DNA from: Lingula anatina
Taxonomy: Eukaryota; Brachiopoda; Lingulata; Lingulida; Lingulidae
Assembly (NCBI RefSeq): GCF_001039355.2
Contig: NW_019775668.1
Coordinates: 147,894-203,831 of the forward strand
DNA length: 55,938 nt
Reading direction: 5' to 3'
The notes beneath the pieces were generated by a model. That model had not been told where the DNA came from. It worked only from the letters and a program-made list of their open reading frames with translations, and did no database searches. Shown piece by piece: positions 1 through 12,100 of this stretch. How positions within the stretch are numbered: the first letter of the stretch is position 1; each line of letters starts with the position of its first letter. The translations under genes were made by a program, and so were the position numbers.

Positions 1-107
1 TATACTGATGTAAAAAAAAAAAAAAAAAAAAAGATCTGCCTTTTTAAATTCCAATGCATAATGCAATAAAAGTCATGATTGCTAATGTTTAATTCAACCT
101 TTTTCAG

Positions 108-251
108 CTTCAATCTGCAGAAGATGTCCATGTTGTTGTTCATCCTGGTTCCTATGCCGTGACTGCCGGAGCATGGGGATCTCCCAGACAGCAGACACAT
201 ATAGTTAATGTGGACAGAGGGCAAAGTGTCAATCTAGATTTTGTATTTTAG
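108..251 (+). CDS. AKIP1: AKIP1-like, last coding exon
   Basis: The exon follows a pyrimidine-rich acceptor (ttttcag, 101-107) and encodes 47 residues plus TAG at 249-251. The end reads HPGSYAVTAGAW, then HIVNVDRGQSVNLDFVF. This matches the conserved AKIP1 C-terminus, where a PGTYSVT-like strand is followed by HVVAVDSGQSVDL. The match is recognised from memory of the family, not from a search. No upstream exon is visible. Confidence 0.75.
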   Translation, partial: LQSAEDVHVVVHPGSYAVTAGAWGSPRQQTHIVNVDRGQSVNLDFVF

Positions 252-925
252 TTGCACATCATTTTGTACCATTCATGAACATTGGCCATTTATATTTAGT
301 GTAACAGAATCATTGTCAGCAATTCTTGATACTCCAAAACTTTCAGATATCCTTTATATCTACATCATCCTTTATATCTACATCATAAATCATCCGTTAA
401 ATCAAGATGGCTTTATTAAATACAATCTGACAAGAATCCAGAGTTCACGGCTGTGTAGATGGGACATTTTTATGCATATTTTCTAGCAAAAGTTATTTTT
501 TTCTTTATGTACATTCCTTTTATATATTTTTTAAAATGTAGTTGGAAGGCACATATTATTTTCCAGTGAAGATGTTTTATAGTTTTCTGAAGATGCTCAA
601 GATCATAGAGTCCATGTTAAGTGTTAAAGAATGACACTGCAACCAGTATATACACAGCATTTAGTTGTAGTTATAACCAAAACAAAAAAAAAAAAAAAAA
701 AAAAAAAAAGATTTTCATTTTACATCGGTCATGCCATTTTCATATCTGCACTGGTCTTTTCAGGCATTTTGTTTGTCATGCTAGATTGTTATGAGAGAGG
801 AATATGTGAAAGATGGTGTGTATTTTGTAGCCTGTATATAATTTTAGTAACATTTTGAGTTAGTTTTAATGTACGTTTCTTGATCTAATGTATTTTGTAT
901 TGTCCATAAATGTGAAATGAGATAA

Positions 926-931
926 AATAAA
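926..931 (+). terminator. AATAAA poly(A) signal, AKIP1
   Basis: AATAAA lies 675 bases after the AKIP1 stop codon. A poly-A tract at 683-708 inside the UTR is genomic and not a tail. Confidence 0.6.
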
Positions 932-1007
932 TGTATTTCTAAATTTCCCATGGTTTGCTTGTTAGATTAGTATAGAAAAGCACCAAGCAGAAATTTTAGA
1001 ACTGCCA

Positions 1008-1013
1008 TTTATT
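1008..1013 (-). terminator. AATAAA poly(A) signal, PAWR (candidate)
   Basis: On the minus strand this is the first AATAAA I find after the PAWR stop codon. It implies a 3'UTR of about 2.1 kb (1.0-3.08 kb), which otherwise holds AT-rich sequence without a recognisable gene. Confidence 0.5.
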
Positions 1014-3084
1014 GTTTATAAACAAAAAGCAAACATCCCAAAATTAGATATAAAGATAATCTCAATGCATACTGTTCTAGAATATAATAAGCAGAGACAG
1101 GCAGGTGAGACATTGCTTAAGAAGAGAATGGCTTTCTTTTCTTTGGTATTAATCTATTTTCTACCACCCAAAATGCCACAGAGAGCTACTGGAGATTACA
1201 AATAAACCACAGTGAGATCAACTTGCAAAACAACAGGAGGGAATGCAAATATTCTCATGTATCAGGCATGTATACCATATTGTTAACCATAACACCAATC
1301 CTATGTGTATACTTATTTAGCATTGCACAGCTTTTTATGTACATGATATAGCAAAAATTCATCAATGTTTAAATGCACGCTGTTGACTTAATTTTAATAG
1401 GAGAAAACTCCTTGAAAAGAAAATGAATTTTCTTCACAGTTCTTAAAAATATTGATTGACCAACAAATACTTATTGGCTTTTAAATCGAGTTTTGAGTGC
1501 TTTAACATTCTGTGACTGACTAATTTAATGACTTCAAAAATTGCATAATTTTTAAAAATATTTTTACAAACAATGATATAATTTGTCTAATAATCATAAT
1601 TGTTCTTGAAATAAACCACTCCACAGACCTGCAAATAAATCCCCACAAAATATTATATTCCAAAACTGGAAATACATTTTGGAATAACGAGCTATCACAT
1701 TGCTAATACTAGATATCCTTAACAATGAACAAAGTTAATAAACAATAGCTAATAAACAGCCTGTAACCTTCAGTAACTAGTTGTCCTGTGCTTCACTCTT
1801 GAGAATATTATCAATAACTTAAACAAAGGAATGAAAGTTTAATTACTGTTAACTATGCTCAATAAAACTGATTATGTATAACCTGTAAATGTCCTATAAA
1901 GAAGAAATGTTCTGATTAACAACATTTGTTCAGAATGCAATATGTCATGAATGGGGAAAAAAGACATCAGATCTATCACACACACACATGCTTCTTTTTA
2001 CATCACAGCCACCTTGACTACCTCAAAGTTTGGTGGTTCATTTCTTTGAGAAACATGAAATTGCATTAATTAAACACCACATGAGGATCTGTCACCAATA
2101 ATTTAGCACATGAGAGGGAAAATATGTCACAATGTACAACAATAATGCCATTTTTTTTTCTAATTTAGCACTAAGTGATAAAATATGGCACAGAAAAGTA
2201 GCATAATAAAACACTTCTTTGAAGCAAAAGGTATCTACCAAGAAATACATAGACTACAAACCTCTTCTACCTTAACCTAAATATGCTGCAAATCCTAGGC
2301 TTTATGTACATATACAGAAGTTACATTATACCACTCTTCTGCTCAGCAGAATTCCCTTTTTAAAATCATATTCAGACTTTTAACAGCTACAGAGTCTTTA
2401 TAGCGGCTGTCATTCATATCACATTACATTTAACAGTACAACATTTAGTTTCACCAATGCAGATCAAAATGTCCTCATAGAACATGTGCATAATAATTCA
2501 AACATGTTACCTTTATCAATATTTTAAATTAATAAATCAATCAATAAAATAAAGTTTGTTCAAGTTTTCACAAGTGCACAACTGGCTATTATATGCTTTC
2601 ACTATAAAGAGATTTTAAATCACTGTCACCTCAAAAGCCTCAATAGAGAATCTTACACTCTGGTTTTGATATGTTACTGCCATTGCCAAAAAATTCTGAA
2701 CAATTCCAAAAATGCCTCCCGCATCATATAAGATATGTTATATTACACAAAAAAAGTACATTAAATGGTGATGTGTCAGGTATATAACTAAAACAACATG
2801 TGGATGCCAATTTCTAAAATCAAAGCATATTTTGAAAAACATTTAAGTATAAGTGCCAAGCTATAGAAAAGTTAAAGAAAACATTTAACAATTTGAGTTT
2901 TTTTTAATATAATTCTTTCAACTATATGTGACCATTTTCATTTACTGGTAAATCACCAGCATTGCAGTTTAATCAAAATGAACAAATAAAGTCTACAATA
3001 AAGTTAAAGAATATTGACTGTGTTTGTAAATATTGACTTGCATTATAATTATTACACAATATGTATACCCAATTAACCATGTTC

Positions 3085-3177
3085 TTAGACATCACTACCA
3101 AATGAACGTACACTCTGCAGAAGGACTTTATTTTCTGTGATTAACTTGATATTTTCTTCATCCAAGACATCAAGATC
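3085..3177 (-). CDS. PAWR: PAWR exon 6 (leucine zipper, stop)
   Basis: 30 codons plus TAA (3085-3087). DLDVLDEENIKLITENKVLL matches the Par-4 end DLDDIEDENEQLKQENKTLL. The last ten residues (QSVRSFGSDV) differ from the vertebrate VVGQLTR ending. Confidence 0.93.
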   Translation of the reverse strand, partial: DLDVLDEENIKLITENKVLLQSVRSFGSDV

Positions 3178-4274
3178 CTGAAAATGTACAACGAAAAAAA
3201 AAATTAATGTACTGGTCTGAAAAAAGAAAAAAAAAGAAAAGAAAATATTCATTTCATGCAACATCATCACATACCCAAACAGCTTTATAAGTATCTTTTG
3301 AAATCAAAAAGCTATATCCTGTTGTAAATTTTTACAAAATCCCATTATTTCCCATATTTATTTGTTGCAGGTTTAAACAAGATTTATTAAACCATATTAT
3401 GCTTTGTAAAGCAATATGAAATATTCAATCAATATGCACCATAATCTCAGTATTGTGCAAATTTGACAGGAAGGAAATGCATTAAAGTAGAGTAGTATGG
3501 GCAATTGTGACCACTTACAGGCAAACACCTATTCTTATTTTATTACAACAACAACAATTAAGGTGTTACAAAGAGAGACATTATACAACCACATTGACCA
3601 ATATACTGTACAGACATGCCATGAAGTTCAGACAACTTAAGGACATGCTAAACTATTAACATTCTGCATTCTTTGTGAACCTAAACAAAAGGATCTAATA
3701 TAAGTAGGGAAACTTGTGTATGCCATGGAGCAAAGTTAAATATGAAAAACAGTAATAACTAATAACATTAACATTTATTCATCATGCTTGAGCAGTGTGA
3801 CCTCAACAACTTAAGTCAGGCTTGATAAAGTTAGTTTTTTTTTTTAGTTTTTTTTTTTTTGCATAACAGACAAACTCAGCTATTACTGAAATGTGTGCAA
3901 TACTGCGTAAACACCCAATTCTCTTTTCTGAAAAAGAAAAAAGGACTGACATAGGACAAAAAAAATGTGCACAAATAAAAAAGACAATACAAGGAATGCA
4001 GTACTAAAGGGGAGCCATTAGAGCTTGGCCTTACCATCATCCTGGTTATTGTTTTTTCTTGAAAAGAAAGATCACCTAGTTGTATCAGTGAACATTAACA
4101 ATGTCTGCAATCTGCATTTGTCAACATGTACAAACATCTGATGCACTATTGACTTCTTCTCTATTTAAATATTTTGGTACTGGTATTTTCAAAGGCCTAT
4201 TCTCTCTTCTCTAAAACAGGAACCATTACATCTCTTTATTTAGACGTTTTTTCACACACTATTATCATCCTTAC
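3178..4274 (-). other. PAWR intron 5
   Basis: About 1.1 kb, AT-rich, with poly-T/poly-A tracts (3833-3860). No gene or RNA recognised. Confidence 0.8.
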
Positions 4275-4379
4275 CTGGTTGAGCAGAGCAATTTCCCTTT
4301 CCAATCTTGCAATCTGTCTGTCTCTGCCTTCCAACAGCTCCTTTAGTCTTTGGTTTTCTTCTTTTTCTTTTGCCAATTG
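4275..4379 (-). CDS. PAWR: PAWR exon 5 (coiled coil)
   Basis: 35 codons, phase 0 on both sides, all heptad-rich coiled coil (EENQRLKELLEGRDRQIARL, ending EIALLNQ). It aligns with the RERQENLRLVRLMQDKEEMI region of vertebrate Par-4. Confidence 0.93.
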
Positions 4380-4625
4380 CTGCAAAAGAGACACAACTTG
4401 CATGTATTTTTTTGTTAAAGTATGATATATTTGCTTGCAAATAAGACATTTCTTTGTGTAAGAATATTTAAATTATGCCTCAAATTACTTCCTAGTGTTC
4501 AGGGTAAATTAACAATGAAAGAGCTAATGGAATCATTACAGAGAGATTCAACAGCACATTGAGTTAATTAATTCAGAAACCCATCAGACCCGCCACCATA
4601 GAAAACAGACATTTCAAAACCTAAC

Positions 4626-5025
4626 CTTCTCCAACTCTTTGTTTTTCTCCTGCAATTTAAGCTCCTGCTGAGATGGACGCAATGATGGCCTGGAGTGACT
4701 AGAGTCAATGTCTATCAGATTGGTTTTATAACTAAGCTTGGCAAAGCCAGAAGAATCACGGTCAAATCTATTAAATGCTGACAGAGAAACTCGGCCTCCT
4801 ACAGTGCTGGCGTGGCCTCTGTCTCTGTCTTGGTTATTAAAGGTTGTCCTGGCCTCCTCTGTCTTCTGAATTCTGCTGAGTTCTTTTTCTGGTGAATGCT
4901 TTGCATAAGTTGATTGGCTTGTTGATGCGGCCGATTGCCCAATGATGGTGAGATTGGTCTCTGACTGGCTGACGGTGCTGTCATAGTCCTGGTTATCTTC
5001 TAAGTCAGCTTCGAGGTCAGAAGGA
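4626..5025 (-). CDS. PAWR: PAWR exon 4
   Basis: 133 codons after the split Ser: an acidic, Ser/Thr/Gln-rich segment (SPSDLEADLEDNQDYD), an FNRFDRDSSGF stretch comparable to the SGFPRYNRD region of vertebrate Par-4, then the start of the coiled coil (QQELKLQEKNKELEK). Donor GTTAGG, phase 0. Confidence 0.9.
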
Positions 5026-5245
5026 CTGAAAATATCATAAGCAGAAACTACATGTGAATAACTTAACAAATTAATATTTAATTTCATATATAACTTTCAA
5101 TTTCAATGGTTCTGCTTTTAGTAAACTTCCTTCAAATTCTATTTACCTTGTTGTATTTATCTTTATTTTCAATACTTAAACCCTTATTGCACTACTGGAT
5201 TTAAAGTATCTTGAAAAGATTTCCAGTAACTTTTCTTATGTTCAC

Positions 5246-5289
5246 CTTTTATTTCTGCACCTCGAGGCAAAGGATTTTGAAAGTCGGTT
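5246..5289 (-). CDS. PAWR: PAWR exon 3 (44 nt)
   Basis: A short exon too small for an ORF scan. It reads NRLSKSFASRCRNK in phase 0 and ends with two bases (AG) that complete a Ser codon with the first base of exon 4. Acceptor TATTTCAG and donor GTGAAC are present, and phases match on both sides. Confidence 0.8.
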
Positions 5290-5664
5290 CTGAAATAAAA
5301 ACAACAACAAATCATATTCTTTGCTTCATAAAACACAATTTCATTAAAAAGCTGAAAATGAATATACTTTAGTATGAATCATCCATATCTAATATCCTCA
5401 TGTCCAAATGACTGAAAAAAATTAAAATGTTCATGAGTGCCATTAATTAAAAACTCCACCTTAGATATTGATTGTCTCCTGTGTAGCTGTGGTTTTTGTG
5501 CTACAGCAACACTGATACCAGGTATCTCAAGGAGATCTTGCAGATAGCATGTGTAGATACCAAACCCAATTACCACTCAGTAACTCGCTTTACTGTTACC
5601 AATTTTCTCACCCTGTCCAGACATATAGGAACCAAATGGGAGTAATCCAAAGAGAAATGAAAAG

Positions 5665-6720
5665 TGACAGTTTTGCTCATTATGTGAAAGCAAAGGCTGC
5701 CGCTAATATTTAGGTACTAAGTTAGTTTAGGTCTGGTCCACTCAGACAGCCTGGTGCCTGATTACAATGGCAGAATGAAAATTGGAAGTGACAAGTTCTG
5801 CCCATTATGCAAAAACAGTGTCTGGTTCAAATCACACCTCTCACAAAATTTGACATTTAGGAAAACCATCAGCTTCCATTTGAATATGGTTCAGTCATTT
5901 TGATTTTATGATAAACACACTTTTTAACAAATACATAAGATCTAATATTCAATGAAAAGCAGTTTTAATGGAAATCCTGTGCACCTCTCATTCTAGTTAG
6001 AAAATGTTAAAATAATTCTAATATGTGCCAAGAAAACTAAAAAGTGTTTGATATTCTGAAAATATAATCAGTACATCACAATGATCTAGAGGTTCAATTA
6101 TAATAAAACTTGTTCTTCAAGTCTCAGCACAAGGTGGAGACACATCAGCAATTCATATTGTAAACAGCAGAAGAAATTGCCTTGAATAAACCCGAGATGA
6201 AATGTGTTTCGACTTTCATGCAGATCTTTTCACCTCAAGTGAAAACACCTTCAAGCAAATGAGATAAGCATGCAGAATTTCCTCCACCCAAACCACAAAG
6301 ACTTGGCTCTCAAGAGGGGGAAACTCTCATCCAGAAAGAAATTAAAGCACATGTGGGCATTCCTCGCTCTCCCCAGACAAAGAGGCACCACATGATCCAG
6401 CCATCTGAAATGGTGTGGAAAATTAAACTTGACAGAAATGCTCATTATGCAGCTACTGTCGAGAAATGACCAATGAGAACCCAGGTGTAAATTTCAGTGG
6501 TTTCCATCAGTTTACACTACCTCATATCACCACCAAATGAACATGACAGTTTTGCTGATTATGCATTTACGGAGAGGAGCTGACCAATGGAAAACCCCTG
6601 TACATATAGATTGCTTCTTGTCAGCTCAGTCAGTTTGCCTCAGTGCACATCGACACTAATGTGACTTGACAGATATGCTCATTATGCACTTTCAAACGTG
6701 TGATTGACCAATACCAAGGC
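5665..6720. repeat. Cluster of TGACAG-nnn-TGCTCATTATGC elements
   Basis: Five sites begin at 5665, 5789, 6430, 6544 and 6667. Spacings are 124, 641, 114 and 123 bases. The last three each have a TGACCAAT box 25-35 bases further on (about 6467, 6580, 6704). TGACAG is a MEIS/TGIF-type homeodomain site and CCAAT an NF-Y box, so either a diverged ~120-bp tandem repeat or an intronic enhancer cluster is possible. Confidence 0.6.
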
Positions 6721-7860
6721 AGGTGAGCACTTAAGGGGTTTTCCACATCAATATTCTGAGGGTTCCCCAAAGAAACTTTGGAGCTGAATAAATTGGGCAG
6801 AACTAATATTGGTTTGTTACTGTTTGGAGTGAAATGCAATGTTATCAGTTTGAATTAATGTGGTACCCTATTTCAGATATGATTTTCAGCCTTGGTATGT
6901 CACGATTCATAATAGTAACACCATCTGACACACACGCCAGGTATTATAACACCATACTTATAGGTGACTCAAGTTGCAAATGCCATAACCAGGAAATTTG
7001 ACTTTTTTTTCTGTGTAAGATAAAGAGGGGGATAGGGCATACTTTTAACAAAATGTGTGTGTGGAGAGATATTATGGAAGGGCTGGAATATTACAGGTGT
7101 AAAAAGTTAATCATCTCCAGGACATATTCTCGATTTCTCTCTCATAAACAAAAATTTAGACCCTACATATAATATGGTTATCATGCGCCAGATAACAGAA
7201 TAGTCTTGACTTTGAAGAATTGTGTTCTGCACTGTCAGAAATCTGGTAGTCCTGCATTTACTAAAAAAAAAACATTAGATTTTCATATGCAAATGATCTA
7301 TATGAAATCCCCCCACAAACACACATGCCCAAGTACCTTGAAGCTCAGTGACTGGTTTTGGGACATGTCCCAGATTTCATTTTCCAACTACTGGCAACTA
7401 TATGCATATACGTCAGACGTTTTAATAATAAAGCTGCTCACTTGCTCAGGTAACTGCCACAGATAAAGGCCTTGATGTGAATACTGATGAAGTCATTGAA
7501 TCATATTTGAAAGAGATCCTCATTATACACAGTTTTCAGGCTAACCAGTCCTGACTGATGAGAGAACTGTTGTCTAGCATAACAGCTATGATAGAACTGA
7601 GGAAATGTGCTCTGCCCTTTACCGAGTTATCACAAATCTGAACTATCTCCTCTTAAACATCACCAATTTTCCCCCTAGAGTACACTAAACACATTACCCA
7701 CAAAAAGATATACTGTTATTAATAAGCATCAATTCCATCATATGATTTCACACTGTGTGATGTTAATGCTCTGGATATTGACAAAAAAACTGAGATGTGA
7801 TTTTTGTGGGCAATCTTTCCTGGCCTATGCCACAAGGTGGAGACATTACCCCAGCAATGC
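6128..7860. repeat. Repeated CACAAGGTGGAGACA pair
   Basis: The same 15-mer stands at 6128-6142 and 7831-7845, each followed within a few bases by CAGCAAT. They lie 1.7 kb apart in the same intron. Confidence 0.6.
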
Positions 7861-9052
7861 CTTTAAAATGAGCATTACTTGGTAATGTTAAAGCTATATA
7901 AATCAATTCTAAAGATATCATTACACAACATAACATGAATTTTGTCTCAGTCGGATAATTGGTGATAATGTTCAGTGTTATGTCCCTTGGGGCAGAGAGC
8001 ACTTTGATACCTCAAAAAAGCAAAATGCTTTCATATAGTTGTAGAGAAGAGGTCTGTTTGATGCAACTAGTATTGACATTTATCTTTTTTTTTTTTTTGC
8101 CTGCTGACATTTTATGCATATTGGAATATTTCAGGCACCACAGATCAACTCTGAAATTGAAGTAGGAACTAACTCTATTCTCTTTACCCGACAAAAGGTT
8201 GAAATATTAAATAATCAGCTGTTCAACTTCTTTGAGAAATGTTATAATGCATACAAAGGAACAAAATGTTTGTAAACAAGTCTTATTATATTTCTAAAAC
8301 TAAATATATATTAATAAATATAATTTAAATTCAATTGGAATGGTGTAAGAGAGTACACTCAATTTTGATCATAAAAATCTACTTATTCACCTGCAAGGAA
8401 AATAAGGACATTACAACTCCAGGCATTCTATAAGCAGCCAGCAAAAATCGGAGGACCGAAAGTGCAGTAAATTGAAACCAAATTGGCAGCGATTCATGTG
8501 TCGCAGCTGCTGTTTGGAATATACAGTAGCATTTGTTCTCATTGGTCAGAGAAAATGTTATCAGTAGTTTGAATCTCCATAATGAGCTGGTGTTTATGTT
8601 AGGGGTGCTGTGCTCACTGGCATGGAACACAGGCAGCTCACAGTGCTGGAAATTGATTATAAAACGGTGCAGATTCTAGGCAGATGGAAAGACATCAGGG
8701 TTGGATTAGGAAAAGAAATGAATATGTTATTTTCACTGAAAAATAGTTGTTCAATTTTAAAATGAACATTTTTTTCAAAATGTGTATTTTCTTTAAAAGT
8801 TAGCAGAAGACTGATATTATATTACAATCTCAATTCTGGAGAAAAAATAAATAAGTTTCTTTTTACTATCAGAATATCAACAAGTTCCAGGATATTACTT
8901 AATAAACAAAAGTAACAAAAGAACTACATTTTATTAAAAGAATTCTTAGACACGACAGAAATATCAAATAAAACTTTAAAAATATTTTAAACTGAAGGAC
9001 TATTTTTACTAATATATCATTTAAATATCACAACTTCTCTCCCTTAACATAC

Positions 9053-9157
9053 CTCTACTGGTGTCTCTGGGTTGTCATTATCAATGACTTCATTGTACGA
9101 TGTGTTCTTCTTGGTTTCTACCCCAGCATCTTCTTCATCAAGAGAATCTCCTGTACT
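9053..9157 (-). CDS. PAWR: PAWR exon 2
   Basis: 35 codons, phase 0 on both sides, acceptor TTTTCAG, donor GTATG. Acidic sequence (STGDSLDEEDAGVETKK, then NEVIDNDNPETPVE) equivalent to the LDEYEDDEAG region after the SAC core in vertebrate Par-4. Confidence 0.9.
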
Positions 9158-12100
9158 CTGAAAACATAAAACAGTACCATCTCTTTATATCATATCCGGC
9201 AACCACTGACGCATATTCCATTTAAAATTAAAATGCCAGAAATTGCCAGAAACAACTTTTATAAATATACTACAAAAAATGACAACTTAATGGTAAGCAA
9301 ATAACTCATCTATCAATAGGGAAGGAGGGGTGACATTAATTTCAGAACATGAGACTGAGAAGGCTTATCTAAAGGGCCACTCCGCAGTGTTTTTTCTCCT
9401 CATTGACATGTTTGTTCACTGTAAAACATTTTCCTACAGCTTATCCTTTAACTTATTTCAAGAAAGTTAAAATGAGGTGGGATTGCTTTTCTTGTTTGTT
9501 TTGTGCACATGGGTTTTTGAAAAAAAACTTTAAAAAGGCATCACAAACAAGATGTAATTAAGAGAATAAATACTGTAAAACAGCAACTTTAGTCCCATCT
9601 TTAAAGTAAAAGGGATACCAATTTGCACCCACAAAACAGCCTTTCAAGCTTCAACCCATTTCATTGTCACTAAATCCTTATCAACTCATTAATAAATGCA
9701 CAAGACTGGCTCATAAAAAGTCTGCAGAATACAGTTTCCTGTAGTGCAATGAGACTTACAAGAGAGAACTTATTTCAGCATTTGTAAATTCCATTTAAAT
9801 AACCCAAGGCATTGTGTTGATCAATGGCAGTGGATATACTTGCAAATATTATTGAACATGCATGAAAACTAAAACAGGTCCATGTGTTGTGGTGATCTTA
9901 TATAATGTATTTGCATAAGTTTGTTTGAATAAAAAGTACAGGTTATTTCTGTATATACTCCTATCACAGGCACTGTGGGCTTAACTGTTTGTGCTTCTGT
10001 TTAACGATTAAGCTGGGGAATGAAGTCAGTGCTAAACTGACCTTCAACAAATTGGTACCACAATTATTTCCAAAGTCAACATATGACATCTGGCAGCGCC
10101 AGAAAAATATTCCCCTCTCTCGATGTGCCAACCGATTTGCATTCACAGCAAAATACTTTGCTGATTTTGAGACAAGGCAATGGTTCGATTCACTCATTCA
10201 CTCAACTGATTCAATAAGCATGATCAACTGAATACAAAATTTTTAAAAACTGTTTGCTTTCAACAAATCACCTATTGAACAATAAAGAAATGAGATTTTA
10301 TAAGTTTAAAGTTTACAGGTTGTTGATTCTTAAAAGGCAAATGGCTAAATAAACTAGGTGTCAGAAATTGAGCTTTTGAGTCAAGAACTCAAGATGACAG
10401 CTTTGATAGTTTAGTGTACCAAGGGCTTTAAAATACCAAGCATTTTTTCACCTTGGCGCTTTTTAAATTCTAGACCTTATTTTCCTCAGTTGAGTTCATT
10501 TCGCTTATGGTATTTGCACTGGACCAACAAAACTGATGGCAACTTTTTTTACATAAATTCTGACTTCAAAGCCTGTTCAATCATAAGTCTTTTCCCCCCC
10601 AATCTGATCAAATGAACGAAACCAAGTCTGACCAATATCGTACTGAACTCTTGGGAATTTATTGATCACACCATCATCAAATTCATCTTGTCTCCTGGTA
10701 AAGTTGTGTAAAATTACAGGCATTACAACATATTCCATGGTTGGGTTCATTGATTATAAGGACATCAATTCGGAGCACTTTAATATTTCTCAGAGGATTT
10801 ATTTCTTACAAAGCAATCCATTCAAGCACAAGATTCACATTTCACCTGCTATAAATTGTGAAAATGGGGGACAGCGCACTGTACCGCATTCAAAGGCACT
10901 ACTAGTATCAAACTGAATTTAAACCATTTTTTTGCAGTGTACGAGTGAAGCTTGGAAAATTATGTACATGTAAATCCTCAATATTTCAAAGAGTTTTAAA
11001 AAGTCAATTTTGTGATAAAAACATTTTCAGTCTATCTGTGTCTCAGTGAGAACGGAAATGCCTCAGAACAGACAGTGTGCACTGGCAGTCTAATGGCAGT
11101 AATGGGAAAAGGAGGAGAACATTTTAATCAAATTCACCATGCCCTAGAGTGTTCTTGATAGTATATAAACAGCATTAGCTCCTCAATATGCTGCCAACAA
11201 AATCTTTATATTGACGTAGTTTACTTGGTGTAGAAACACCTATTGATTACAAAGATGGCAATGGTCTTAATAAATTATTTTTTCATAAGAAACACACCAA
11301 TATTTTATTTGACTTGGTGCATATTTTCATAACCTCCTCTGAAATAGACACCTAACACTGAACAGTCTGATTCAAATACCATTGTCAAGAATGATTCAAA
11401 TACCATGTCTTTATGGCAATCAGTGGTTTTCTGTTTTGTTGAGTTTTCCAACCCCCCCCCCCCCCTTTCCAATTTTTTTTTCTATAAATGCTTATACTGA
11501 TTTAGCTATTCTGTAATGAACTCTTTTAGGTTTAATTTTCTCTTGTAAGTTGGTGGACTGGTCATCTAAAGAATTATATTTTATTGGGAGAAACTTTTAA
11601 CGCATTTAATTTAGGATGCCCCTTGCTCTTTCTATGCTATGGTCATGTAAACCAGATTACCACCAAGACTTTCACAAATAAACTTTACAGGGGGAATCAG
11701 ATCCAACAAGACTTGAAAAGTCATGGATTTGTTAAATAAATAGTTCCCAAACCAAGAACATCAATCCAGACCAGATTCTTTACTCTATTTCTAAGTTTAT
11801 CTCAGAGTATAAACACCTGTGTTATTGGCAACATACGTCATGCTATTTATAAAATTTATCTCAAGACTTACAAATCTTAACTAAAAAATAAAATAAAATA
11901 AATAAATAAATGATAAATCAACAGTTTTGATTTACTTATACTCAAAAGTTGGTGACTGTAATAATGTCTTTTATGCCCAAGTGTTTACTGAAGGAACAAA
12001 TTTTTCAATTCAAAAAAATTTTCAAGAGAATCTTCTACAAATCAGTTCTTACCATTAGTTCTTTTAAATTTCATTTCTTTTTTTTCACAGAAGTGTTGCA

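Larger units (their letters stand above)
1..950 (+). other. AKIP1: AKIP1-like gene, 3' end (partial)
   Basis: Only the end of this gene is in the window: an intron to 107, the last coding exon (108-251) and a 3'UTR of about 700 bases. AKIP1 (A-kinase interacting protein 1) is known as a small nuclear/cytosolic adaptor that binds PKA catalytic subunit and NF-kB p65. The next gene (PAWR) runs towards it on the other strand, and the two poly(A) signals are less than 90 bp apart. Confidence 0.7.
5290..9052 (-). other. PAWR intron 2
   Basis: 3.8 kb without coding sequence. It holds five diverged copies of a TGACAG...CTCATTATGC element (5665-6690), three of them followed by TGACCAAT, and two copies of CACAAGGTGGAGACA (6128, 7831). 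Both are listed separately. Confidence 0.8.

Noticed and set aside
5815-5840. tRNA-like GGTTCAAATC box, and a similar GGTTCAGTGCC at about 47727
   Set aside because: No matching A box or cloverleaf could be drawn at the right distance.
9964-10231. Overlapping open frames on both strands in PAWR intron 1
   Set aside because: Neither resembles a known protein and splice signals are lacking. The local palindrome CTGGCAGCGCCAG has the wrong spacing for an NFI site.
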